The translations under genes were made by a program, and so were the position numbers. DNA of 64,000 nucleotides from Thiogranum sp963752745. Lineage in GTDB: Bacteria > Pseudomonadota > Gammaproteobacteria > DSM-19610. The stretch lies in assembly GCA_963752745.1 (NCBI GenBank), contig CAVWAK010000029.1:92974-156973 (forward strand). Direction: 5' to 3'. Positions 35,187 through 44,736 of this stretch are shown piece after piece; position 1 is the first letter of the stretch; the number at the start of each line of letters is the position of its first letter. The notes under the pieces were generated by a model. It searched no databases. It was given only the letters and a program-made list of their open reading frames with translations, and was not told where the DNA came from.

Positions 35187-35558
35187 ATGTCAAAAATTCA
35201 GCACCTCGGCGTATCCCATGTGCCCCTCTCACCGGCGGTCAGGGCTGGGGATTTCGTCTACGTTTCGGGCCAAGTTCCGGTAGATAAAAATGGAAAAATC
35301 GTTGATGGAGGCATCAGCGAACAAACAGCAAAAGTACTCGAAAATGTTGCCGCAACGCTGGCATTGGCTGGTTGCGCGTTGTCTGATGTTATCAAGACCA
35401 CGGTGTGGTTGAAGCATGCAGAAAACTTTGGCGAGTTCAACAAAACATACGCGGGCTTTTTCCCTAAAAATCCGCCAGCGCGCTCAACAGCGGAATCGCG
35501 CCTGATGATCGACATATTGGTCGAGATTGAGGCAATAGCGTACAAGCCGCTCGCTTAG
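35187..35558 (+). CDS. RidA-family enamine/imine deaminase
   Basis: A 123-residue RidA/YjgF protein. PARSTAESRLMIDILVEIEAIAYK contains the conserved Arg that binds the carboxylate of the enamine, and the fold blocks GDFVYVSGQVPVD are typical. RidA hydrolyses reactive 2-aminoacrylate-type enamines released by PLP dehydratases, which makes it a good partner for the DSD1-type enzyme 87 bases upstream. Confidence 0.92.
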   Translation: MSKIQHLGVSHVPLSPAVRAGDFVYVSGQVPVDKNGKIVDGGISEQTAKVLENVAATLALAGCALSDVIKTTVWLKHAENFGEFNKTYAGFFPKNPPARSTAESRLMIDILVEIEAIAYKPLA

Positions 35559-35647
35559 CGCGCGTATTTCCCATCAGTTGCAAAAGGACCCATCAATCAT
35601 TTGGCAGAAAAAAGGGTTCTATGGCGCTCATCGAGAGCAAACGAGTA

Positions 35648-37117
35648 TTAGCCGCTTCGCGCGATGAACCGGCCACCTCGCTTACCAGTATCACCGTCCA
35701 TCGACCAGCAAAGCATGCCATTAACAAAGACATGCTCGATACCGGCGGCAGAGCGTGTCGGATTGTCAAAAGTGGCGCGGTCGGAAATTTCATCTGCATC
35801 AAAAACAACCAGGTCCGCATACGCTCCCGTGCGCACCACGCCGCGATCCTTCAGTCCGAAATTTTTCGCAGAAAGCCCAGTCATTTTGTGCACCGCCTGC
35901 TCTAGCGAAAACAGTTTTTCCTCACGAGCATAGCGACCCAGAACGCGGGGAAATGTGCCCCATAGTCGCGGATGTGGATGGGTGTCGTGCGGTAGCCCGT
36001 CCGATCCGATCATGGTTGGTGGATAGGCAAGAATGCGCCGCATATCTTCTTCATCGATCTGGAAATAAATGGCACCGGCAGGCGCCAGTTTCACTGCTGC
36101 ATCGCGTTGCGAAATGTTCCATTCCTTGGCAGCATCGGCGAGGTCTTTGCCAGCCATTTCCGGGTGCGGAACCGACCAGGCGACCATGATGCGGATCGCC
36201 TCGTCGACCATTTGCGGCTCTAACACGGTGGAACCTGCATTGTAAGGATAAGCATCTAGGTAGATTGGTTGTTTGTCGCGGGCTTCTTCGATATAGGGCA
36301 GTGTTTCCTTGGTACGACCCCAGTTCTTTGGCCCTGCGCATTTGTGATGTGAAACGACTACTGGCACATTTGCACGGTTCGCGGTCTCGAAGGTTTCACG
36401 AAGCGAATCCATCACCCCGTCATGTTCGTCGCGCATATGCGTAGTATATACGCCTCCACGATCAGAAAGAAGTTCAGCGAGCGCCACCACTTCCTCGACG
36501 TCGGCAGCGGCGTTGGGCTTATACCAGAGGCCTGTCGAAAACCCAATTGCGCCAGCGTCCAGGCTATCCTCGAGCAGAACGCGCATCCTGTCGATTTCTC
36601 GCGCGGTTGCCTTGCGAAGATAATCCTTCATGACACCGACACGCAGAGTTTGGTGGCCGATCAGCGCGGCGATGTTGATCGCGGGTGACGCCGCGTTGAC
36701 CGCCTCGACATAATCTTTCAATCGACTGAAACGAAATGCTGACTTGCTGCCTAACAAATTCAGAGGCGGCGGCAGATCATCCGGCACAATCGGCGAAAGA
36801 CTGATACCGCAATTACCGCCGATCACCGTAGTGACGCCTTGACTAATTTTCGCCGCCATGCCGGGATTAACAAGCACTGCATTGTCATCATGCGTGTGCA
36901 CGTCGATGAAGCCTGGCGACACGATTTTGCCGCTGACATCGACAATTTGGGCGCCGCTATCACGGACATCCCCGTTCGCTGTATTCACCGCTACGATCCG
37001 ATCACCGGATATGTGAATGTCCGCCTTGTGTCGGTCTGCACCAGTGCCATCGATGATGATGCCGCCCTTTAGGACAATATCGATTTTAAGTCCGTTGCCG
37101 TTTTCAACATCAGTCAC
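35648..37117 (-). CDS. N-acyl-D-amino-acid deacylase (D-aminoacylase)
   Basis: A 489-residue amidohydrolase. The metal-binding HxH is in GFIDVHTHDD, followed by GVTTVIGGNCGIS, DAYPYNAGST and GSDGLPHDTHPHPR, all typical of D-aminoacylases, which release D-amino acids from N-acyl forms in the cytoplasm. I chose the GTG at 37117 because it overlaps the RpiR stop codon by 8 bases; a TTG at 37120 would add one residue. It is convergent with RidA and cotranscribed with the RpiR regulator. Confidence 0.9.
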   Translation of the reverse strand: MTDVENGNGLKIDIVLKGGIIIDGTGADRHKADIHISGDRIVAVNTANGDVRDSGAQIVDVSGKIVSPGFIDVHTHDDNAVLVNPGMAAKISQGVTTVIGGNCGISLSPIVPDDLPPPLNLLGSKSAFRFSRLKDYVEAVNAASPAINIAALIGHQTLRVGVMKDYLRKATAREIDRMRVLLEDSLDAGAIGFSTGLWYKPNAAADVEEVVALAELLSDRGGVYTTHMRDEHDGVMDSLRETFETANRANVPVVVSHHKCAGPKNWGRTKETLPYIEEARDKQPIYLDAYPYNAGSTVLEPQMVDEAIRIMVAWSVPHPEMAGKDLADAAKEWNISQRDAAVKLAPAGAIYFQIDEEDMRRILAYPPTMIGSDGLPHDTHPHPRLWGTFPRVLGRYAREEKLFSLEQAVHKMTGLSAKNFGLKDRGVVRTGAYADLVVFDADEISDRATFDNPTRSAAGIEHVFVNGMLCWSMDGDTGKRGGRFIARSG

Positions 37118-38003
37118 CAAGCGGCTCCAGTACTTCGCCTTCGCGAATGTTCATGAGGTTGAATTTCACCCGTCTCAGGTTTTCCTGGGCGGACAGGCCG
37201 AGCTTGTAACCAACGCCAGTGGCCAGTAGATCCATGGCCACTAAAAATGCGTAGCGCGATGCTGTTGGTTTCATCACATCAGAGTCTTCGGGAATTTTGG
37301 TCGTCAATGGCACATCGACAGCCTGGGCCAGTTGCGAACCGTCCCTGGTAATTGCGATCGTGCGGGCATGGTACTGCCGCGCGATACTAGCCGCCTCGAT
37401 AATTTCCTTGGTACGCCCAGTCGCAGAAATCAGAATAACTGCATCTTCAGGTCCGACTGTTGAGACTACCATGCGGATAAGATAAGGATCGAGATAGGAG
37501 GTGACGCTGATGCCATAACGAAACAGACGAAACTGTGTTTCTTGTGCCAACGATGTTGATCCGCCGCCGACGCCGAACACCAATACTCGACGTGCACCGG
37601 CAACAATGTCGATTGCGGCGACGACCTTAGCGTCGTCTATCTGGGCCTCCGCAAGATCGATTGCCTGACGAGCTCCTTGAAAAACGACATTACGAAATGA
37701 AAGCGGTGAATCCACATGGGCATTTGCGACTCGGTCGCTGAAATATATGGCGCCAACCACAAGGCTCTGCGCCAGCTGTAGTTTGAAGTCACGCACTCCA
37801 GCACAGCCTAGCGTTCGGCAGAAACGTGTTACCGACGGCTCACTCACCTCGGCGCGTTCAGCCAGTGTCGCACTGCTGGCATGAAGGGCAAATTCCGGGT
37901 CTTTCAGAATGACTGCAGCAACCCGTGCTTCTGCCGGTTTGAGTGTCTCCAGTAACTCACGCATCTGCAGGATCATGTCTGCGGAGGGTGCCCGTCCGCG
38001 CAC
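37110..38003 (-). CDS. MurR/RpiR-family transcriptional regulator
   Basis: A 297-residue regulator with an N-terminal helix-turn-helix (about 1-75, SSATLAERAEVSEPSVTRFCRTLGCAGVRDFKLQL) and a C-terminal SIS domain (RRVLVFGVGGGSTSLAQETQFRL), which usually binds phosphosugars or amino-sugar ligands. It overlaps the start of the D-aminoacylase gene and probably controls this catabolic group. The effector is unknown. Confidence 0.92.
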   Translation of the reverse strand: MRGRAPSADMILQMRELLETLKPAEARVAAVILKDPEFALHASSATLAERAEVSEPSVTRFCRTLGCAGVRDFKLQLAQSLVVGAIYFSDRVANAHVDSPLSFRNVVFQGARQAIDLAEAQIDDAKVVAAIDIVAGARRVLVFGVGGGSTSLAQETQFRLFRYGISVTSYLDPYLIRMVVSTVGPEDAVILISATGRTKEIIEAASIARQYHARTIAITRDGSQLAQAVDVPLTTKIPEDSDVMKPTASRYAFLVAMDLLATGVGYKLGLSAQENLRRVKFNLMNIREGEVLEPLGD

Positions 38004-38146
38004 AGCTTCATATGCCTCAAGCCCGCTTGAAGGCTTGTGCGGGTTATTGCCATCGCCTTTAATTGGGTCGGGCGCATTGCTTTTAAGGGCACCTTGTTCG
38101 ACTCACGTTATTCACATCTTCCGTAGTTTGAGCGTGACCGAACACA

Positions 38147-38932
38147 TTAAAGTTCAGTCACAGTCAATTCCCGGGTCATCACGATATTTCCGGCTGACAG
38201 GCCACAATCAACTGGCAGCATGGCACCGGTGATTGCCGCCGCATCTTCGCTGGCGAGGAACATGACGACGCGCGCAATGTCAATAGGATCGGCCACCCGT
38301 TTCAGTGGATACCAGCGCACCAATCGTTCAAAAATTTCCGGCTCTTTTTCTATGCGATGGTCCCAGATAGGCGTGCGCACGGTTCCCGGACATATGACAT
38401 TCGCCCGGATGCCAAAGCGTCCATATTCCATGGCCAGCGATTTGGTGTAGCTGATCAGTCCCGCTTTCGCCGCGCTATAGGCCGGGTCGCCCAGAGCCGT
38501 GATGCCGTTAATCGATGAGATGTTGACAATCGCACCACCCTTTTCCTTCATTCCCTCAATCGCCGCAGATGTGCAGTGATAGGCGCCGTTGAGATTGCCA
38601 TTAATATCGGATGCCCAGATTTCAGCGGTGGTTTGCTCCAGAACTGGCGCACCGGAAAAGCCGGCATTGTTGACCACGATATCGAAAGCGCCAAGGTCCT
38701 TCTCGATGCCGCCCACTGCATCGCGCATCGTTGCCGCATCGCCGATGTCACAGATTGCAATGGAAACTTCCGTGCCGGAACCGCGCAGTTCTTCAGCAAA
38801 TTCGGTGAGTTTATTGTCGCGGTCGATTGCACCGATCTTCGCGCCTTCTACAGCAAAGTTTCGACAAAGTTCTCTGCCGATGCCTCCAGCAGCACCGGTA
38901 ATAAGGACAATTTTTCCAGCAAACCGGTTCAT
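38147..38932 (-). CDS. Short-chain dehydrogenase/reductase
   Basis: A 261-residue NAD(P)-dependent SDR. TGAAGGIG is the cofactor motif, NNAGFSG follows, and the catalytic Tyr-x3-Lys is YSAAKAG with the preceding IVNISSI. C-terminal NVICPGTVRTPI is also typical. It overlaps the end of the upstream unrecognised gene by four bases (ATGA at 38929-38932), so they are cotranscribed. The alcohol or ketone substrate is unknown. Confidence 0.92.
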   Translation of the reverse strand: MNRFAGKIVLITGAAGGIGRELCRNFAVEGAKIGAIDRDNKLTEFAEELRGSGTEVSIAICDIGDAATMRDAVGGIEKDLGAFDIVVNNAGFSGAPVLEQTTAEIWASDINGNLNGAYHCTSAAIEGMKEKGGAIVNISSINGITALGDPAYSAAKAGLISYTKSLAMEYGRFGIRANVICPGTVRTPIWDHRIEKEPEIFERLVRWYPLKRVADPIDIARVVMFLASEDAAAITGAMLPVDCGLSAGNIVMTRELTVTEL

Positions 38933-40114
38933 GTATTATTGCCCTTAAGCGCAGCGCCTATCCAGTCGAGCGAAACCCGTTTTAGATGCCCGTAATTGTA
39001 GAAGCTGATACCCTGCACATCGCCCTTGCGCAGTGTTTCGACCGCGCCCGCAACATCACCCGCACTCTGCAGGTCCGGGAATGCAGGGCGCAGAATACCG
39101 CGCAGCTTCGAAGTTCCACCGATCCGTCTTCCAATATCATGCAGATCACCGGCGATGCGAGATACCGAAGGCTCGTAGAAGCAAGCCTCGATATAATCTG
39201 CAACCTTTGCAATAGCCACCAGATCGGTGCCTTCGTACCAGGCGCCCCCGGTCGGACGAGCGACGGAGGGGATGATGGTGAGCGTCTTGTCGCCTCGGCA
39301 TTTCCGAACGAATACGCGACACCAGCGATGTCACCTGATCACATCGAAAGCGCAGGAAGACAGACAGTTCAGCGTCCATTACCGTATCGGCCTGCCAAAA
39401 TGCAGTCGCCATGTCATCGTCGAAATCGAAATCCGCATTGAGATAGGTCTCAATCGCAGCTGCGGTGCGGACCTTCAAGCCTTTTGGCGTCTATTCCTTT
39501 TTCACTTGCCGCTGCAACGCAGTGATCGCAGAAGCAAAGCCCCAGCATGTTGTGCAGCCAATCGTTCAGCCGAACAAGTGCAAATTCGTGATGATATCCG
39601 TGCTGGTAGGGCGGGAACCCGGGCGACTCTACCGTAAGCCCGGCGACAGGATAATTTTCCGCCACATCACAGCAAAGCGCCACCGCAAAATTGCGCACTT
39701 CGGGCGACGACGGACACAGGCTGTAAAGATAGGAATCACCGAAAGCATTGTGAACACAATGGTCCCGATGCTCAGTACCTATCCTGGAATTATGCAGCAG
39801 AACGATCCAGGCCGTCACGTCCATATTCGGCAATTCGCAGCATTCGCGTAACATGTCGCGGCTTGTCAGCAGGCTGTTTTCTTGGGGCTTGATCTCGCCA
39901 TATCGCGAGGCTTCGGTTTTGAAATAGGCAGTGCCGTCTTCCGGGAAAAATACTTTCCCGTCCTTCCCGTGAGGGCGTATGAATTTGCCGGCATGATAGC
40001 CGCAGCAAATGTAATCGCATTTATTCCGCGGTCACGAAACGTGACTGCCAGATCGTCGAGGCTATCTGCTTCGGCCAAATCCCAACCATAACAAAATAGG
40101 GACTGGTAGCTCAT
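38929..40114 (-). CDS. Unrecognised conserved protein of about 394 residues (frameshifted)
   Basis: Reading across three shifts (near 39,997, 39,475 and 39,280) gives one protein starting MSYQSLFCYGWDLAEADS. Pieces include YHAGKFIRPHGKDGKVFFPEDGTAYF, FGDSYLYSLCPSSPE, ENYPVAGLTVESPGF, HNMLGLCFCDHC and SVARPTGGAWYEGTDL. This looks like a TIM-barrel glycoside-hydrolase-type protein, but I cannot name a family. It has no signal peptide. It begins the SDR gene's transcription unit (four-base overlap) and is divergent from the ABC importer. Two of the three shifts are extra bases; the one at 39,997 can be read as one missing or two extra. Confidence 0.55.
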
Positions 40115-40455
40115 TTCGTGTCTCTCTTCCAACTGCAGCACCGACAGACAGTGCGGATGAAGTGTAGGAAACAAACATGAATTTTGTCAATGAGCTTCGT
40201 ATTTTTTCGCAACAGCTTAAAAAATTCAATAATGCTCTTGCAATACTGAAATATATGTAGGTAAGTTACATGAAATGCTGTTTGGGAGGGGCAGCTCGGG
40301 AAGCATCCGATTGCCGAATAGTGACAGCCAGCCGGACACGGCTAGCGTATTTATGATTCGACCAGGGTGGAGAAACATGTTGCAGAAAATTGAAGTTCAT
40401 TTCCAGGATGACCGGTTGACGCTGTTCAGAAGTGTGGCGCCGGAAGTGTTGCCCA
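40115..40455. promoter_or_regulatory. Divergent promoter region of the ABC importer and the unrecognised gene
   Basis: No gene is seen. The segment is AT-rich from about 40,190 to 40,270 and contains the short inverted repeat TGTAGGTAAGTTACA at 40256-40270, a possible operator. Both flanking transcription units point away from it. Confidence 0.4.
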
Positions 40456-41287
40456 ATGAGTTCGACCAATCAAAAGCTCGTCATCCGTGACGCAACGAAG
40501 TATTACGACACCCAAGTCGGGACCTCTGCACGCGATCGACAAATTCTCAACATGGAAGTGAAAGACGGCGAGTTCGCCTGCGTTGTAGGCCCGTCCGGCT
40601 GCGGCAAGACCACACTTTTGTGGTCGGTCGCAGGACTGCACCCGCTGACCAGCGGCGATGTTCTGCTCGACGACGAGCCGGTAACTGGTCCGCATCCTCA
40701 GATCGGCATGGTGTTTCAGGAAGCCAATCTGCTGCCCTGGCGCAATCTTGATCGCAACATCAGATTTCCCGTTCGAGATCAAGCGCGAGAAGCCGGACGA
40801 AAAGCGCATTGAAGCAGCTGCTCGAACGCGTCGGTCTCGGCGGGTTCGGCAACAAATTCCCGCGCGAACTGTCCGGTGGCATGCAGCAACGCGCCGCCAT
40901 CGTGCGCGCGCTTTCATTCAACCCGTCTGTCCTGTCTGATGGACGAGCCGTTCGGCGCACTCGACGCGTTCACCCGCGACGAAATGAACATGCTGGTTGA
41001 GGAAATCTGGCTCGAGACGAAGAAGACCATCCTCTTCATCACCCACAACATCACTGAGGCCGTATTCCTGTCCGACCGTGTCTTCGTGATGTCGGCGAGG
41101 CCGGGGCGGCTGGCAAAGGTCTTCGAGATCACACTGCCCCGCCCACGCACACTCGACATGCTGGCCTCCAAGGAGGTTTTCGATCTGGTCAATGAGATCA
41201 AGGCAGAAATCCAGCAGCAACCCGGAACAGCGCTACGACGATGACAACAATGAAGCGCAACCGATGGCTGCGGCGGGAGCAGCATAA
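40456..41287 (+). CDS. NitT/TauT-type ABC importer ATPase (frameshifted)
   Basis: ATPase of a nitrate/sulfonate/taurine-type ABC importer. Walker A GPSGCGKTT, Q-loop FQEANLLPWRN, signature LSGGMQQR, Walker B LLMDEPFGALDAFTR and the H-loop ITHNITEA are present across four frames. Extra bases near 40,765, 40,811, 40,935 and 41,222 explain the breaks; removing them gives about 275 residues, the usual length, and the stop TAA then overlaps the permease ATG (TAATG). All shifts are +1. The start is MSSTNQKLVI. Confidence 0.85.
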
Positions 41288-42147
41288 TGGCGAGCGATGC
41301 ACTGGGCGGGAAAATCCCCGAATTCGGCAAGAAAAAAGACAGTGGCTGGTGGCGGATCGCTGACCGCCCCGTCGCTATTCGGAGCGGGCTCCGATTCGCG
41401 CAACTATCTTGGAGATCGTAACCATCATTGCCGTCGCGGTGGTCATTATTGGCGGGGCCGAAGCTGCTAATCAGGCTCTGGGAAGTGCCGCAATACGTCA
41501 TGCCGCCACCGTCCAGCATCGTTTACGCGCTGTTTGACTGATTTCGAGTTCATCGCACCGCATCTCGGCCATACGCTGGTCGAGCTGTTCGTCGGCTACG
41601 CGGTCGGCGCCTCGATCGGGTTGATTTTGGCAGCCGTCATCACGCAGTTCCCCTTCGCCGAGAAGGTCGTCGCGCCCTACATCCTGATGCTGGTCACGAC
41701 GCCGATGCTGGCGCTCGTCCCGCTGCTCATCCTGCGCTTCGGCTTCGGTTATGAGCCGCGCATCATCGCGGTGGCGCTGGCCTCGGGGCCGATGGTGATG
41801 ATCAACGCGGCGACCGGCTTCCGCCGGACAGACCTCGCCAAGATCGCGCTGGCCCGTTCCTTCGGGGCCACCACGTTGCAGATCTTCACGAAAATCCGCG
41901 TTCCGATGGCCATGCCGATGATCGTCGTCGGTCTGATGATCGGCGCGATCTTCGGCCTGCTGACCGCGGTCGGCGCCGAGATGGTCGGCGGCGGCTTCGG
42001 CCTCGGCAACCGGCTGACTACCTATCTCGGCCATGCTTGCAGATGCCGCAGTTCTTCGCCGTGATCTTGATTCTCTCGATCCTCGGCATTCTGATCTACG
42101 TCACCTTTTTCCTGATCGGGAAGAAATGGGCCAGCTGGGAGGCATGA
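41287..42147 (+). CDS. NitT/TauT-type ABC importer permease (frameshifted)
   Basis: Membrane permease of the same importer. The 176-residue central frame (TDFEFIAPHLGHTLVELFVGYAVG ... EMVGGGFGLGNRLTTYL) carries the transmembrane helices and the EAA-type cytoplasmic loop (RSFGATTLQIFTKIRVP). The N-terminal part (MASDALGGKIPEFGKK; VPQYVMPPPSSIVYALF) and the C-terminal part (QMPQFFAVILILSILGILIYVTFFLIGKK) are in other frames. All shifts fit extra bases. The reconstructed protein is about 284 residues. Confidence 0.8.
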
Positions 42148-42249
42148 AAACCAACGCACCCATTCAACCCAAAACAACGGTCTGACACGGGAATCCTTCG
42201 GCTCCCCGTGAGACCGCCTACATATGCGCCGAAGTTAAAGGGAGCAGTC

Positions 42250-43424
42250 ATGAAAACGACAATCGGAAACAAAATTGGGAGCAAGGGCGTATCCCGCCGG
42301 ACATTCCTTCAGGTAACCGCCGCAGGCACCGTCGCCGTATCCGCGACCGGCGGCTCGGCACTGTTTGCCGGCGCTGCCCAGGCCGCTGATCCATTCACAT
42401 GGATCTCGCCGCGCGGCACTCTGGAAGTGCTCGACGACTACGGCTACTGGGTCGGCAAGAAGATGGGTTATTTCGGCGATCTGGAAACCGAAATGCAGCC
42501 TGGTCCTTCGGACGGCACGGCGACGGTGAAATTCGTCGCTGTCGGCCAGGCCGATATGGGCTTCCCGTCTCCCGGCGTGTTCTCCTTCGCTATCGAGAAC
42601 GACATGAACCTCGTTTCGGTCTTCAACATGGGCGCGGTCGACGTGTTCAACTTCGCCTTCCGCAAGGGCGAAGGCGTCACCGACCTGAAAGAGCTCGAAG
42701 GTAAGACGGTTCTGCTCGGCTCCGCCGCCTGGCAGTCGATCGCCGACCCGATGTTTGCCGCTGCTGGTGCTGATCCCAAGAAGATCAAGTATCATCGAGG
42801 CCGGTTGGCCGCAATGGGGTACGGTTCTGGCTACCGGCGAGGGCGATGCCGCACTCGCCTGGGAAGGTCTGCGCGCCGACTGGCAGGGCAAGGGTCTCGA
42901 CTTCGAATACTGGCTCGGCCAACAACACTCAACGTTCCCGGCCAACACCTTCGTGGTTCGCAAGGCCGACCTTGAAGATGCCGACAAGAAGGCACGTCTA
43001 GAGAGTTATCTGCGCGGCTGGGCGATGGGTATGGAATTCGCCGACGCAAATCCGCGCGCTGCAACCCAGATCGTCTTCGATGAGTTCCCGAGCTGTCAAA
43101 AAGAACCTTGGACCGGAGCTCGGCACCGAATCGATGTTGCAGCTTGCTGCAGTCTTCACCGGCGACATGTCGAAACGCGAGGGCTGGGGCTGGCACGATA
43201 TTGACAGCTGGAAAGCCTATTTCGAAACGCTGTCGAAAATCGGTCAGATCAAGAAAGTGGTCGATGTCAACGATGTCGTCACCAACGCACTCGTCGGCCC
43301 GGCAAACACCTTTGACAAGGCTAAGGTCCGCGCCGATGCGGCAGGCTACGCGCTGACCGATGACATGAAGGCGGTTGATCTCGAGAAGATCAAAGCCAAC
43401 TTCTTCGCCAACGTTGTGAAGTAA
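42250..43424 (+). CDS. NitT/TauT-type substrate-binding protein, Tat-exported (two frameshifts)
   Basis: Periplasmic binding protein of the importer. A Tat signal (VSRRTFLQVTAAGT) is followed by an NMT1/SsuA-like domain (GYWVGKKMGYFGDL, GPSDGTATVKFVAVGQADMGF, GEGVTDLKELEGKTV). The last part (AVKKNLGPELGTESML ... VKANFF-like) is in another frame. Extra bases near 42,797 and 43,093 account for the breaks; removal gives about 390 residues. NMT1-type proteins bind pyrimidine-like, nitrate or sulfonate ligands; the ligand here is unknown. Confidence 0.82.
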
Positions 43425-43570
43425 GGATCGGTCGGGATACATGAGCAGGCGGTGGCTCCTCCCATGCACCGTCTGCTTCGCATCGTGATTGTCGGCAGGC
43501 GCACCGAAAGCATGATTTCTCCCGGCTCTCGGTGCGCCTGTCGAATCCTGGCAATGGAGAAAGCATTAAA

Positions 43571-44663
43571 ATGGCAGACAAGGTAAAAGTGCTGGTCGTC
43601 GGTCTCGGCAATATGGGCGTGTCCCATGCCAACGCCTATCACAACATGGACGGCTTCGAGATCGTCGGTATCATGAGCCGGTCGATCAAAAGCCGAAAGG
43701 ACATTCCCGAACAATTCTCAGGCTATCCCGCTGTATGAGGACTTTGACGCCGCGCTGAAGGAAACAAAGCCCGACGCGGTTTCGATCAATTCCTACCCCA
43801 ACACGCACGCCGAATATGCGCTCAAGGCAATCGCAGCCAATTGCCATGTCTTTATGGAAAAGCCGATAGCCACCAATATCGAAGACGCGCAAAAAGTGGT
43901 CGATGCTGCACGCGCAAAAAACCGCAAACTGGTGCTCGGCTATATCCTGCGCGTCCACCCTTCTTGGATGAAGTTCATTGAGGTCGGCAAGACCCTCGGC
44001 AAACCGCTCGTCATGCGCCTCAACCTCAACCAGCAGTCGAGCGGTGCCGCCTATGATTGGCACAAGAACCTGATCGACTCGCTGATCCCGATCGTCGATT
44101 GCGGCGTCCACTATGTCGATGTGATGTGCCAGCTGACAGGCGCCAAGCCGGTGCGCGTGCATGGCATCGGTGCCAAGTTGTGGGGTGACGCTTCAAAGCA
44201 GAATTACGGCCATCTCCATGTCACCTTCGACGACGGGTCGGTCGGCTGGTATGAAGCCGGCTGGGGCCCGATGATGAGCGAGATCGCTTTCTTCGTGAAA
44301 GACGTTGTCGGGCCCAAGGGTGCCGTTTCGATCGTCGTTCCGCAGGATGGCGAAGGCGAGAAGAAGGGCGACGAGCTCTCCGACTCCGCCGATATTGATC
44401 AGCACACCAAGACCAATGCGATCAAGATCCACCACGCCGAGGTTGATGCAAACAAGAACTTCGCCAAGCCTGATGAGATCATGCGCATGGACGAGGAGCC
44501 GGGCCATCAGGAGTTGTGCGACCGCGAACAGGAATTCTTCCTGCACGCTATCAACGAGGACCTCGATCTTTCTGAATCAATGGATGCTGCGGTCAACAGC
44601 CTGCGCATCGTTCTCGCTGCCGAGCAGAGCATTGAGCAGGAAAAAGCGATCCATCTGGATTGA
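43571..44663 (+). CDS. Second Gfo/Idh/MocA-family oxidoreductase (one frameshift)
   Basis: A reconstructed 363-residue NAD(P)-dependent dehydrogenase. KVLVVGLGNMGVSH is the cofactor motif, FMEKPIATN holds the EKP lysine, and DCGVHYVDVM is the conserved substrate-site segment. One extra base near 43,731 splits the frame. It follows the ABC importer and precedes the flavin monooxygenase, so it may act on the imported compound. It is only distantly similar to the first Gfo/Idh enzyme of this region. Confidence 0.88.
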
Positions 44664-44736
44664 TTACAAATACCACGTCACCGCCTTGTCGGCGGCGCGG
44701 GTTTCTCTATTGGCACATTTCTGAAAATCAAGGACC

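Noticed and set aside
41498..42034. 178-codon minus-strand frame opposite the ABC permease
   Set aside because: It is Asp-, Arg-, His- and Gln-rich, as expected for the antisense of a membrane protein, and has no conserved motif.
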